From: Flavobacterium sp. TAB 87
Lineage (GTDB): Bacteria > Bacteroidota > Bacteroidia > Flavobacteriales > Flavobacteriaceae
Assembly: GCF_001529295.1 (NCBI RefSeq)
Contig: NZ_LLWK01000038.1
Span: 682,001-746,000, forward strand
Direction of reading: 5' to 3'
Length of the DNA stretch: 64,000 bases
Shown here: one piece after another, positions 54,735-64,000 of the stretch
Layout of the letters: each line of letters opens with the position of its first letter
How positions within the stretch are numbered: position 1 is the first letter of the stretch
The notes under the pieces: model-generated
The model's database searches: none
Told to the model about the DNA's origin: nothing
Seen by the model: the letters and a program-made list of their open reading frames with translations, nothing else
Made by a program: the position numbers and the translations under genes

Positions 54735-54802
54735 GAATTCGAAGTAAAATTAAAAGTTAAAAATTATTAACCAAACGCAAACTAATATTTAAACAAAAAA
54801 GG

Positions 54803-57778
54803 ATGAAAGCAATTTACAAAAAGTTGTTATTTTTATTTTTACTACTGCCTTTCAGTATTCTGGCTCAGAATACTATAAGTGGGGTTGTGCTAGATCAAGC
54901 ATCTGGACAACCTATACCAGGAGCAAACATAAACGTACAAGGAACTCCTACGGGAGCATCGACAGATTTTGATGGTAGATTTACATTAAACGATGTAAAG
55001 CAAGGAGACAAAGTCATGTTTTCTTTTATCGGTTACACGACACAAACAGTTATTTTTGCTGGTCAAAAGTCGATATCGATTTCGTTAAGCGAAGATGCCA
55101 ATCAATTGAAAGAAGTTGTAGTGCAAGTGGGTTACGGAACTGTTAAGAAAAAAGACGCAACAGGCTCTGTATCACAAATCTCTACTAAAGATTTTAACAA
55201 AGGACAAAACGTTACGCCAGAAACTTTAATTAGCGGACGTATTTCGGGTGTAAACGTAACCGGAAGTGGAGCACCAGGTGCCAAAGCGGACATTCGTATT
55301 CGTGGAGGATCTTCGTTAAGTGCTTCCAACGAGCCTTTAATTATATTGGATGGATTGCCATTGAGCAATTCGGTTCCCGATGGATCAAAAGGTATTTTAT
55401 CTACCATAGATCCTAACGATATTGAGTCATTTACAGTTCTTAAAGATGCTTCAGCTGCTGCAATTTACGGTTCTCGTGCTGCAAATGGAGTTATTGTTAT
55501 TACAACCAAAAAAGGTTCAAAAGGCGGTATCAAGGTTAACTTTTCTTCACAAGTGGGTGTGAATACGGTTGCCAATACGGTAAATGTTTTGAGCGCAGAT
55601 CAATTTCGCACTTTTGTAAATGAAAACGGAACGGATAAGCAAAAAGCAATTATGGGAACTGCTAGTACAAACTGGCAAGACGAAATTTTTCATACCGTAT
55701 TAACGGCCGATAACAATATTTCGGTAAGCGGTTCTTTATTTGACAAAGTGCCAGCGCGTTTATCTGTTGGAAACACAAATAATCCTGGAATTTTAAAGAA
55801 CACTAGTTTCGAAAGAACTACGACTTCGTTGTCTTTAAATCCTGTTTTATTCGACAATCATTTAAAAATTGACCTTAGCGGAAACTTATCTTTCGGAAAA
55901 AACAGATTTCAAGATGAAGGTAGAGTAATTGGAAGTGCTATTGGATTTGATCCAACACAATCTGTTTACGATTCAAATTCTCGTTACGGCGGTTACTACG
56001 AATGGCTAGAATCTAGTGGAAACGTAAATTTATTAGCGGCTAAAAATCCAGTTGCTTTGTTAAATCAAACGAACAACCGATCTGAAACAACTAGAAAATG
56101 GGGTAACATTCGTTTGGATTATAAATTACATTTCTTTGAAGACTTAAGAGCAGTTGTAGAAATGGGAATTGACCGATACGACAGTAGTGGATTTACAGAA
56201 GTAAGCAACGAAAGTATTTCGGGTTACCAACCAACCAACTTTAGTGATGGAGCTTGGACAAACTTAGGTGGCTATTCTCGCTTTACAGATGAAAGACAGA
56301 ATAAGAACTTAAATGCTTATTTTAATTATACAAAAGACATTAATTTATTTAAAATTGATGCTACAGCAGGGTACAACTACCAATTGTTTCAAAGAGAAGG
56401 TTACACTTCTGGACAAACCAGACAGCCTAATCCTGTTGAAGATGTTGCAACTGATCCAGATATTAACTTGCAATCGTACTTTGGTCGTTTAAACCTTGGT
56501 TTTGATAGCCGCTATTTATTGACTTTGAATGCAAGAAGAGATGGTTCTTCTCGTTTTTCTGAAGCGAATCGTTGGGCTAATTTCTTTGGTGGTGCATTTG
56601 CTTGGAACATTTCAAATGAAGCATTCTTAAAAGATAATGAAACGTTGTCTACTTTAAAAGTAAGAGTTGGTTACGGTCAAACAGGTCAGCAAGACATCGA
56701 TGCTTCTTACGATTATTTAAGACGTGTTTCTTTAGGAACAATTAACTCGCAATACATTTTTGGAAACACAATTTATCCTGTGGCAAGAACAGAAGGCTAC
56801 AACGAAAGTATAAAATGGGAAGAGGTAAACGAGTTTAACGTTGGTATCGATTACGGATACATTAACGATAGAATTACAGGTTCGATTAACTATTTTGATA
56901 AAAAATCAAACGACTTATTAGCATACATCGCTTATCCTGATGGAGCAAATTTAAGAAATGCTGGTTTTGCAAATATTGGTGATTTACGTACGCAAGGTGT
57001 AGAGTTCAGTATTGAATCGGATGTGGTTAAAAATGATAATTTGACTTGGAACTTAGCGTTCAATACGACTTTCATTAAACAAGAAATCACCAATTTAGGA
57101 ATCACAGTTCCAGGTTTTCAAGGATACACAACGGGTGATAATATTGCGGGAGGAACAAATAACAAAGTTCAAATTAATACGATTGGTTTTGCGCCAAACT
57201 CATTCTATGTATACGAGCAATTGTATGATGCAGACAAAAGACCTATTCAAGGTGCTTATGTAGATAGAAACCAAGATGGTGTTATTGATACACAAGATCG
57301 TTACCGCAATCACAAACCAGCGCCAGATTATACTTTTGGATTGTTTAGTACTTTAAGCTACAAGCAATTTGATTTTACAATGAACTGGAGAGCAAGTATG
57401 GGGAACTATATTTTTGATAACATTAGTTCTGATAAAGGATATTCTGACGCAGGATTGCGTAGAGATAGCGACTTATCAAACATAGCTGTTGATTACTACA
57501 ACACCGGATTTAATTTTGAAGACAACGGAACGCAGCGCTATTTCTCTGATTATTTTATTAAAGACGCCTCTTTTGTCAAGTTAGACAATGTTACTGTTGG
57601 ATATACTCTTGATAAATCTATTTTGCAAGTGGCTTCCCTTCGTTTTTCTGCAGGAGTGCAAAATGTGTTCACCTTAACAAAATACAACGGTTTAGATCCA
57701 GAGAAATTCAATGGTATAGATGGTAACATTTATCCAAGAGCTCGAACTTATTTGTTTGGTGTAAACGCATCATTCTAA
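54803..57778 (+). CDS. susC: SusC/RagA TonB-linked outer membrane transporter
   Basis: A 991-residue SusC-type transporter that imports oligosaccharides with its SusD lid. A signal peptide (about 1-21, ending LAQ) precedes a carboxypeptidase-regulatory-like domain (about 23-105), the SusC TonB-box-like region VVQVGYGTVKKKDATGSVS (about 106-124) and a plug with RIRGGSSLSASNEPLIILDG (about 167-186) and DASAAAIYGSRAANGVIVIT (about 215-234). A large barrel ends LFGVNASF with a terminal Phe. It is followed after 38 bases by susD. The neighbouring enzymes make starch or maltodextrin the likely substrate. Confidence 0.96.
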   Translation: MKAIYKKLLFLFLLLPFSILAQNTISGVVLDQASGQPIPGANINVQGTPTGASTDFDGRFTLNDVKQGDKVMFSFIGYTTQTVIFAGQKSISISLSEDANQLKEVVVQVGYGTVKKKDATGSVSQISTKDFNKGQNVTPETLISGRISGVNVTGSGAPGAKADIRIRGGSSLSASNEPLIILDGLPLSNSVPDGSKGILSTIDPNDIESFTVLKDASAAAIYGSRAANGVIVITTKKGSKGGIKVNFSSQVGVNTVANTVNVLSADQFRTFVNENGTDKQKAIMGTASTNWQDEIFHTVLTADNNISVSGSLFDKVPARLSVGNTNNPGILKNTSFERTTTSLSLNPVLFDNHLKIDLSGNLSFGKNRFQDEGRVIGSAIGFDPTQSVYDSNSRYGGYYEWLESSGNVNLLAAKNPVALLNQTNNRSETTRKWGNIRLDYKLHFFEDLRAVVEMGIDRYDSSGFTEVSNESISGYQPTNFSDGAWTNLGGYSRFTDERQNKNLNAYFNYTKDINLFKIDATAGYNYQLFQREGYTSGQTRQPNPVEDVATDPDINLQSYFGRLNLGFDSRYLLTLNARRDGSSRFSEANRWANFFGGAFAWNISNEAFLKDNETLSTLKVRVGYGQTGQQDIDASYDYLRRVSLGTINSQYIFGNTIYPVARTEGYNESIKWEEVNEFNVGIDYGYINDRITGSINYFDKKSNDLLAYIAYPDGANLRNAGFANIGDLRTQGVEFSIESDVVKNDNLTWNLAFNTTFIKQEITNLGITVPGFQGYTTGDNIAGGTNNKVQINTIGFAPNSFYVYEQLYDADKRPIQGAYVDRNQDGVIDTQDRYRNHKPAPDYTFGLFSTLSYKQFDFTMNWRASMGNYIFDNISSDKGYSDAGLRRDSDLSNIAVDYYNTGFNFEDNGTQRYFSDYFIKDASFVKLDNVTVGYTLDKSILQVASLRFSAGVQNVFTLTKYNGLDPEKFNGIDGNIYPRARTYLFGVNASF

Positions 57779-57816
57779 TTCGGAACTATTTTGAAATAAT
57801 TAAAAAAATAAATAAA

Positions 57817-59424
57817 ATGAAACTATCATTTAAATATATATCTTATTTTCTCCTACTAGTTTTAGGATTAAATCTGACGCTTACCTCATGCACGAGTGAT
57901 TTGGATGTAACTCCAAAAGACGATGATGAGTTTTTATCTGAAACATTCTTTCAAGATCCAGCTTCGTACAAACAAGTATTAGCCAAATTGTATTCTGGAC
58001 TTTTTGTCGGAGGTAACGATGGAGATGGAAAGCCAGATATTTCTGGAATTGGAGGGGATTTTAGCAGTTACTTGCGTTTGCTTTTTGTAATGCAAGAATT
58101 TACTACTGACGAAGCAATTATTGCTTGGGCAGATGGAACCTTACCGACAATGAACACTCAAAAATGGGCGCCAGCCAATGAGTTTTTATACGGAGTGTAT
58201 TCTAGAGCTTTTTATGAAATCAGTTTGTCTAATGAATTTTTAAGACAAACAACCGATGAGAAGTTAGACGCTCGCGCAGTAGACGCCAACCTGAAAGCAG
58301 AGATTGCAAATTTTAGAGCAGAAGCTCGTTTTTTAAGAGCCTTCTCGTATTACAACTTGATGGATTTATTTGGAAATGTGCCAATTACAACAGAAAATGA
58401 TCCTGTTGGATTTTACTATCCAGAACAAAAAACAAGAGCAGAAGTTTTTGCTTTCATCGAAAGTGAATTGAAAGATCTAGATGCAAGTTTAGTAGCTTCA
58501 AAAGCAAATGAATACGGTCGTATTGATAAAACAGCAGCTAAATTTTTATTGGCACAAATTTATTTAAATGCAAAAGTATATACAGGTACAGAAATGTACG
58601 GTGAAGCTGCAAAACTAGCCACAGATGTAATTAATAACTCGGGCTATACTATTGCAAATGTTCCGTACAAAAATCTTTTTGCTGCAGACAATAATACCAA
58701 TGGGGCACAAAGCGAATTTATTTTTCCTATTGTAGCCGATGGTAATGCGATTAGACCTACAGGTGGTGGAATGAGCTTTATTTTACACGCCTCAATTGGT
58801 GGAAGTATGGACGCTGCCGCTCAAGGTATGGATGGTGGATGGCAAGGAATCAGAACTCGTAAAGAGTTTGTGTCTCTTTTTCCAGATGAAACTGCTACTG
58901 CAGATAAAAGAGGAACTTTTTATACAGATGGACAAAACTTGAGCATCACCAATGTTGGAACATTTACAGATGGTTATGCGGTTACTAAATTTACAAACGT
59001 AAAATCAGACGGTTCAAAAGCACAGCGTAATGATATTCCAGATACCGATTTTCCCATGTTTCGTTTGTCAGACATGTATTTAATGTATGCTGAATGCGCC
59101 GTAAGAGGCGCAGCTGGTGCCGATATGGGTACTGCAGTTGGTTATGTAAATCAATTGAGAACTAGAGCAAATGCTACCGCAATTACTGCAGGAAACATGA
59201 ACCTTAATTTTATTTTAGATGAAAGAGGTCGTGAATTGTTTTGGGAATGCCACAGAAGAACCGATTTAATTCGTTTTGGAAAATTTACAGGCGGAGATAA
59301 AGTTTGGGAATGGAAAGGTGGAGTTCAAAGCGGTTCTGCTACAGCATCGTACCGAAATTTAATGCCAATTCCTGCTACAGCAATTCAGGCAAACCCAACA
59401 TTAAAACAAAATACAGGATACTAA
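57817..59424 (+). CDS. susD: SusD/RagB glycan-binding lipoprotein
   Basis: A 535-residue surface lipoprotein that caps the SusC barrel. The lipobox LTSC (Cys25) is followed by acidic residues (SDLDVTPKDDDEF), in line with surface export. The TPR-type helices typical of SusD are visible in NFRAEARFLRAFSYYNLMDL (about 166-185) and DKTAAKFLLAQIYLNAKV (about 229-246), and the end RGRELFWECHRRTDLIRFGK (about 469-488) is the family C-terminal signature. It follows susC directly and precedes the SusE/F-like gene. Confidence 0.95.
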   Translation: MKLSFKYISYFLLLVLGLNLTLTSCTSDLDVTPKDDDEFLSETFFQDPASYKQVLAKLYSGLFVGGNDGDGKPDISGIGGDFSSYLRLLFVMQEFTTDEAIIAWADGTLPTMNTQKWAPANEFLYGVYSRAFYEISLSNEFLRQTTDEKLDARAVDANLKAEIANFRAEARFLRAFSYYNLMDLFGNVPITTENDPVGFYYPEQKTRAEVFAFIESELKDLDASLVASKANEYGRIDKTAAKFLLAQIYLNAKVYTGTEMYGEAAKLATDVINNSGYTIANVPYKNLFAADNNTNGAQSEFIFPIVADGNAIRPTGGGMSFILHASIGGSMDAAAQGMDGGWQGIRTRKEFVSLFPDETATADKRGTFYTDGQNLSITNVGTFTDGYAVTKFTNVKSDGSKAQRNDIPDTDFPMFRLSDMYLMYAECAVRGAAGADMGTAVGYVNQLRTRANATAITAGNMNLNFILDERGRELFWECHRRTDLIRFGKFTGGDKVWEWKGGVQSGSATASYRNLMPIPATAIQANPTLKQNTGY

Positions 59425-59448
59425 CAACCAAATTTAATACCTAACAAA

Positions 59449-60549
59449 ATGAAAAATATACACAAAATTTTAATCGCATTTGTAAGCATTCTTGCGGTTT
59501 CGTGTTCTGCCGATGATGTCGAGAACAGACCAGTTATTGAAAAAGGAACTACGCCAGAATTTGTTGCGCCAGAAACCGACAAACAGTTTGTTTTAGTTGA
59601 AGAAAATGCGACAAATCCGGCAGAACGTTTTGTATGGTCGGCAGCCACTTACTCAGATAATGTTGTCGTAGATTATACATTATTAATGGATGTTGCCGGT
59701 GGAGATTTTACAGCACCACAAACCTTGGCTACCGCAAGCAATAGTACACAAGCTTCGGTAAGTGTGAAAAACTTAAACCAAGCAGCAATCGAATTAGGAG
59801 CAGTTCCTGGCGAAGCAAAACAATTTGACTTAAAAGTAATGTCTAGCGTTTCTGGCGGAGTACCAATGGTATCTGCAGTTCCATTAACAATAAGTATAAA
59901 TACATACTCAGGACTAATTGCTTACGAATTTACGGACTGGTATTTTGTTGGAGACGCAACTGTTTCGGGTTGGGATAATAACAAAGGAAACCAACCTTTA
60001 TTCAGAAGTGGTACAAATCCAAAAGAATACATGTATACTGGTTTCTTCAAAAAAGGAGAATTCAAAGTAATTTCTAATCCCGGTAGCTGGACACCAATGC
60101 TTGGAAAAGCTGATGGCGTAAAAATGGCACCAAGAAATACAGACGCTGACGCTGATCCTGCAAATTTTGCTATTCCTACAGACGGATACTATACTTTTAA
60201 AATGAATACAGAAACATTAGCATATACTTTGGTAGCTTTTGATGCTGCAGCTGCGCAGTCGTATGCAACAGTTGGACTGATTGGAAGTAGTACTGCAAAA
60301 GGATGGGATGGATCTACCGCAATGACTCAATCTACTTTTAATTCTCATATCTGGACTTTAGGTGTAACTGCCTTAAACGATGGAGAAGCAAAATTTAGAG
60401 CAAATGATGCTTGGGATGTAAGTTGGGGAGGAAAAACTACTTTCTCTGGTGGAGGAACAGGAGACAATATTCCGGTGATAAAATCTAAATATTTAATTTA
60501 TTTTAATGATTTAGACGGAAGCTACTTGATGATTCCTAACCAAGAATAA
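59449..60549 (+). CDS. SusE/SusF-like surface glycan-binding lipoprotein
   Basis: A 366-residue lipoprotein with Cys19 (LAVSC) followed by SADDVE, close to the SDDFE export signal described for Flavobacterium surface lipoproteins. A SusE-type N-terminal beta domain (about 30-135) is followed by two similar carbohydrate-binding modules. The first (about 160-265) has YFVGDATVSGWD and the second (about 275-366) has VGLIGSSTAKGWDG. Their exposed Trp residues are typical of starch-binding SusE/F modules. It should hold starch at the cell surface near SusCD. A terminator follows. Confidence 0.9.
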   Translation: MKNIHKILIAFVSILAVSCSADDVENRPVIEKGTTPEFVAPETDKQFVLVEENATNPAERFVWSAATYSDNVVVDYTLLMDVAGGDFTAPQTLATASNSTQASVSVKNLNQAAIELGAVPGEAKQFDLKVMSSVSGGVPMVSAVPLTISINTYSGLIAYEFTDWYFVGDATVSGWDNNKGNQPLFRSGTNPKEYMYTGFFKKGEFKVISNPGSWTPMLGKADGVKMAPRNTDADADPANFAIPTDGYYTFKMNTETLAYTLVAFDAAAAQSYATVGLIGSSTAKGWDGSTAMTQSTFNSHIWTLGVTALNDGEAKFRANDAWDVSWGGKTTFSGGGTGDNIPVIKSKYLIYFNDLDGSYLMIPNQE

Positions 60550-60564
60550 AGAGTAAACATATTG

Positions 60565-60597
60565 AAAGGCTATCTGAATAAGATAGCCTTTTTTTTA
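60565..60597 (+). terminator. Terminator after the SusE/F-like gene
   Basis: Perfect 10-bp arms AAGGCTATCT and AGATAGCCTT around GAATA are followed by eight Ts. It lies before the amylase gene, so it may limit readthrough from susCDE. Confidence 0.9.
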
Positions 60598-60608
60598 ACT
60601 TATAGATT

Positions 60609-63600
60609 ATGAAAAAAGTTCTACTATTTCTATTCGCGTTGTTTACGGTTTTAACCACAGCCCAAAAACAACAACAAGTTACCTATGCGGTAACGCCTGC
60701 CACTTTTGAGGAAACTCAATCGGTTGTCATAACAATAAACGGCAACAGCATCAACGAATCTTCTTGGGGTATAACAGATAATTCTTTGTATTTATGGGCT
60801 TGGGCTTTTGATACAGATGACACCACTCAAAAAGGAACTCCAAACAATGGAGACTGGACAGCATCAAGCGAAGCAAGTAAATTTACATACAATGCGGCCA
60901 CAGATACGTATACCAAAACAATTACTCCAACGACTTACTACAATATAACAGGAATAGGAAAAATCGGGTTTTTAGTAAAAGCTAAGAATGGTACTGACGA
61001 TAAGAAATCACAAGATATTTTGGTTGAGGTTGGCTCGTTTCAAGTCAATTTAACTTCGCCTGTGCAAAATAGCACTACCGTTCTTACTTCTGGAGCAAGC
61101 TTTACCATTGCTGCAACCAATACCAACGGAAACGCGAGTTATAGTTTAACGTCAAATGGCACGATACTAAATTCCAATTCAAGCACCGCTTCGTACTCGT
61201 ATACCCAATCTGCGGTTACAGCCAACCAAAATTATGAATTAACGGTTACACAGGGTACAACAGTAAGTACTAAAAAATTCTCAGTTGTTGTTCATTTAAA
61301 TACTGTTTCTGAAGTACTGCCTACTGGATTAGTAGACGGAATTAATTATGACAATTTAGACGCCGCAAAAGTGACTTTGGTTCTAGATGCACCGTTAAAA
61401 GATTTTGTTTATGTAGCAGGAAGTTTTAATAATTGGCAACCTTCATCGGCTTATGCTATGAAAAAAGACCCAACGACCGGAAAGTTTTGGTTGACACTAA
61501 CAGGATTAGTTTCGGGAACCAATTATACGTATCAATATTGGGTGGTCGATGCAACTCCTTTAGCAGGATCACCTGCAATGGTAAAAACTGCAGATCCGTA
61601 CTCGACTTTGGTATTGTCACCATTTGACGATGCGGGAATTCCGACTCCAAGTTATCCAAATATGCCTGTTTATCCGGTAGGACAACAATTTGAAGTTACT
61701 GTTTTAAAAACGGGTCAAATGCCATACAAGTGGCAAGTGACTAATTTTGTAAAACCAGCCAAAGATAATCTGGTAGTATACGAAGTTTTAGTTCGGGATT
61801 TTGATGCGAATCGAAATTTTCAAGATCTAATAAATAAAATGGATTATTTTAAAAGTCTTAAAATAAATGCGATTGAGCTATTGCCTGTAATGGAATTTGA
61901 AGGCAACGAAAGTTGGGGATACAACACTTCGTTTCACATGGCTTTGGATAAATTTTATGGTAGTTCGGACAAGTTGAAAGAGTTAATCGATTTGTGCCAT
62001 CAAAACGGAATCGCGGTCATTTTAGATGTGGCTTTAAATCATGCTTTTGGTCGCAATCCGATGGTTCGTATGTGGATGAACGATCCTGATGGTGATGGTT
62101 TTGGTTCGCCAACAACAGAAAATCCATATTTTAATACTGTAGCAAAACACACGTATAATGTAGGCGAAGATTTCAATCACCAATCTCCTAGAACTCAAAA
62201 TTATGTTCAACGTGTAATTAAACAATGGGTTCAAGAATATAAAATTGATGGATTTCGTTGGGATTTAACCAAAGGATTTACGCAAAATTGTACGGCTGCC
62301 GATGAAAGTTGCACCAATTCCTATCAGCAAGATAGAGTAGATGTGCTGAAATTGTATGCTGATTATTCTTGGAGTTTAGATCCAACACATTACGCTATTT
62401 TCGAACATTTAGGAAGTGCTACCGAAGAACAACAATGGGCAAATTATCGAATTGCCGAGACTCCAAGTAAGGGAGTGATGATGTGGGGGAACATGAATAA
62501 TGAGTACGGAAAACTTGCAAAAGGATACGCAGGAAACATTTCAGGAATGACTAATACGAGTCGTGGTTTTACTGCGAATAGACTAATTGGATATCCCGAA
62601 AGTCATGACGAAGAACGCTTGATGTATTATGCTAAAAAAGACGGCAATAGTTCCAATGCTTCCCATAACGTCAAAGATCTCAATATTGGTTTGTCTCGAA
62701 TGTCAGCAATAGGAGCGGTTTCATTATTGATTCCGGGTCCAAAAATGATTTGGCATTTTGGAGATTTAGGTTGGGATACTTCCATCTTTTCTTGCAATAA
62801 CGGCACTGTAAATGATAATTCGGCAGCTTTGCCTGGAGATTGTAAATTAGACACCAAGCCGCAGCCACAATGGACAAATAATTGGTTGGCAGATACCAAT
62901 AGAAGCGCTGTTCATAAAAATTGGTCTAATATGATCGCTTTAAAAACAACAGAGCCTGTGTTTTTAGGTACAGCTACCGTTGCAAATAGCAGTTCTTTAC
63001 TGCCTAATATAAAAATTACCAACAACAACTTAGTAGCGACAGCACTAAAAGATGTCTTGGTACTAGCTAATTTTGATGTAACCAATAAAGAAGTAGTTAC
63101 AGGTTTTCCATATGTAGGAACTTGGTACAATTTAATGGATAATAAGGCGCTGATTGTAACCGATTTAAACATGACCGTTGCCATTCCAGCTGGAGGATTT
63201 AGAGTTTTTGGAAACCAGAAAACAAGCTTGGATTTTAGTACGCCCAATTTTTCTTTACCCAAAAATAATTTTACCATTGAATCAAAAGGAGAATCGTGCC
63301 TCAATAAAAACAACGGTTCGATAAGTGTCTCTGCCTTAGAAGCTCACAAGTATACAGCTACACTAAATGGAGCATCTTATTCTTTTGTAAATAATACATT
63401 TTCAGTAGATGGCTTAGCTCCCAATGTCTATTCGCTATGCATTGGTGTCGAAGGCGAATCCTACGAGCAATGCTACACAATCACTATTCAAAAAGGAGCT
63501 ACGATTACTGGAAAGTCTTCTGTTGTTGCCGACAAAGTAGTGATCGAAATTTTTGAGGGTACTGCTCCATTTCAAATTTCAATAAACGGATCAGAGCAGT

Positions 63601-63950
63601 TTGAAACTAGTAATTCGTCTTTTCTGGTTGCGGTCGAGAAAGGAGATTTAATAGAGGTAAAAACAGCTAAAGCCTGTGAAGGTGTTTTTTCAAAAAGTAT
63701 AGATACATGGTCAAAAGAAGTAAAGTTATTTCCAAATCCTACCTCTGGAAGTTTTGAAGTTTCGGTTACTACTTCAGAACGAGAAGTGGAAATTGGAATT
63801 TATAATACTGCTGGAACACTTCTTTCAAAAAAAATGTATCCTGTGGCTAATAACAAAATACAGATGAATTTAGATAACCAATCCGCAGGAATCTATTTCG
63901 TTAAAATAGAGTTGGACACTCCGTCAATAGTAAAAATCATAAAAAAGTAG
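60609..63950 (+). CDS. T9SS-sorted GH13 alpha-amylase
   Basis: A 1113-residue multi-domain exported amylase. A signal peptide (about 1-18) precedes two N-terminal beta domains (about 25-145 and 147-230), then a CBM48-like module (about 254-335, VYVAGSFNNWQPSS). The GH13 barrel holds DVALNH (473-478), nucleophile D552 (GFRWDLT), acid/base E599 (AIFEHLG) and D667 (PESHDEER). After a C-terminal beta domain, the end (about 1035-1113) is a T9SS type A sorting domain with LFPNPTSGSFEVSV and SAGIYFVKIE. It should be secreted to the cell surface, cutting starch for SusCD uptake. The next gene starts two bases after its stop. Confidence 0.94.
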   Translation: MKKVLLFLFALFTVLTTAQKQQQVTYAVTPATFEETQSVVITINGNSINESSWGITDNSLYLWAWAFDTDDTTQKGTPNNGDWTASSEASKFTYNAATDTYTKTITPTTYYNITGIGKIGFLVKAKNGTDDKKSQDILVEVGSFQVNLTSPVQNSTTVLTSGASFTIAATNTNGNASYSLTSNGTILNSNSSTASYSYTQSAVTANQNYELTVTQGTTVSTKKFSVVVHLNTVSEVLPTGLVDGINYDNLDAAKVTLVLDAPLKDFVYVAGSFNNWQPSSAYAMKKDPTTGKFWLTLTGLVSGTNYTYQYWVVDATPLAGSPAMVKTADPYSTLVLSPFDDAGIPTPSYPNMPVYPVGQQFEVTVLKTGQMPYKWQVTNFVKPAKDNLVVYEVLVRDFDANRNFQDLINKMDYFKSLKINAIELLPVMEFEGNESWGYNTSFHMALDKFYGSSDKLKELIDLCHQNGIAVILDVALNHAFGRNPMVRMWMNDPDGDGFGSPTTENPYFNTVAKHTYNVGEDFNHQSPRTQNYVQRVIKQWVQEYKIDGFRWDLTKGFTQNCTAADESCTNSYQQDRVDVLKLYADYSWSLDPTHYAIFEHLGSATEEQQWANYRIAETPSKGVMMWGNMNNEYGKLAKGYAGNISGMTNTSRGFTANRLIGYPESHDEERLMYYAKKDGNSSNASHNVKDLNIGLSRMSAIGAVSLLIPGPKMIWHFGDLGWDTSIFSCNNGTVNDNSAALPGDCKLDTKPQPQWTNNWLADTNRSAVHKNWSNMIALKTTEPVFLGTATVANSSSLLPNIKITNNNLVATALKDVLVLANFDVTNKEVVTGFPYVGTWYNLMDNKALIVTDLNMTVAIPAGGFRVFGNQKTSLDFSTPNFSLPKNNFTIESKGESCLNKNNGSISVSALEAHKYTATLNGASYSFVNNTFSVDGLAPNVYSLCIGVEGESYEQCYTITIQKGATITGKSSVVADKVVIEIFEGTAPFQISINGSEQFETSNSSFLVAVEKGDLIEVKTAKACEGVFSKSIDTWSKEVKLFPNPTSGSFEVSVTTSEREVEIGIYNTAGTLLSKKMYPVANNKIQMNLDNQSAGIYFVKIELDTPSIVKIIKK

Positions 63951-63952
63951 AA

Positions 63953-64000
63953 ATGAAAAAGTTTTTTTATCTAGCAGGACTTAGTTTGTTTTTAGTGGCT
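63953..64000 (+). CDS. Start of an exported protein (cut by the window edge)
   Basis: An ATG two bases after the amylase stop opens a 16-codon fragment, MKKFFYLAGLSLFLVA, which looks like a signal peptide. It belongs to the same transcript as the amylase, so a further starch-locus protein is likely, but its identity lies outside the window. Confidence 0.65.
   Translation, partial: MKKFFYLAGLSLFLVA

Noticed and set aside
62912-63313. 133-codon open frame opposite the amylase gene
   Set aside because: It lies wholly inside the coding sequence of a well-supported GH13 enzyme, has no leader or family-like motifs, and is best seen as a shadow frame.

Overview
The window reads as a chromosomal segment of a Flavobacterium-like member of the Bacteroidota. 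Supporting signs are the low G+C content, AT-rich leaders with little Shine-Dalgarno signal, TAnnTTTG-type promoter elements, SusC/SusD outer-membrane pairs, a type IX secretion (T9SS) sorting domain, an ATP-dependent PEP carboxykinase, a mevalonate-pathway cluster and a recurrent hairpin-bearing intergenic repeat. I see no rRNA, transposase, phage gene or CRISPR array. One tRNA is present, tRNA-Leu(UAG).

Layout. 1-8.9 kb: housekeeping and small genes (DUF456 protein, a glycosyltransferase coupled to a flippase-like membrane protein, ruvC, hemW, a cyclase-family hydrolase, a GNAT acetyltransferase with a MmcQ/YjbR protein, a PH/SHOCT protein). 8.9-15.3 kb: a DUF4407 protein, then a TonB-dependent receptor, a purple-acid-phosphatase-like enzyme and a beta-propeller phytase, which together look like an organic-phosphate scavenging operon. 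15.4-25.8 kb: pckA, DUF423, a saccharopine dehydrogenase-like enzyme, a lipoprotein/BlaI/M56 sensor operon, an M20 dipeptidase, the tRNA, a small alpha/beta hydrolase, a DUF937 protein and a pseudouridine synthase. 26.2-32.2 kb: a UbiA prenyltransferase, mevalonate kinase, diphosphomevalonate decarboxylase, TspO, a BaiN-like flavoprotein and a glycerophosphodiesterase. 32.4-36.5 kb: a complete TolC/HlyD/MFS tripartite efflux operon. 36.7-40.8 kb: an Rrf2 regulator followed by an atypical cbb3-type oxidase (catalytic subunit with an N-terminal extension, a CcoO-like cytochrome carrying a second cytochrome c domain, and three small proteins I cannot assign). 41-44.2 kb: cardiolipin synthase and an amidohydrolase lipoprotein.

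44.6-64 kb is a starch/maltodextrin utilization locus. A LacI-type regulator sits between two divergent arms. The plus arm encodes the surface machinery: SusC, SusD, a SusE/F-like glycan-binding lipoprotein and a large T9SS-sorted GH13 amylase. The minus arm encodes downstream processing: an inner-membrane MFS sugar transporter, beta-phosphoglucomutase, a GH65 maltose phosphorylase, a GH97 alpha-glucosidase and a SusA-like GH13 enzyme. The implied route is surface cleavage, SusCD import, periplasmic trimming, MFS uptake, then phosphorolysis and conversion of beta-glucose 1-phosphate to glucose 6-phosphate.

The most interesting parts are the atypical oxidase locus with its unassigned small proteins, the receptor/phosphatase/phytase operon, and the intergenic repeat family with several perfect inverted repeats. 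All functions come from reading motifs and gene context; no database search was run.
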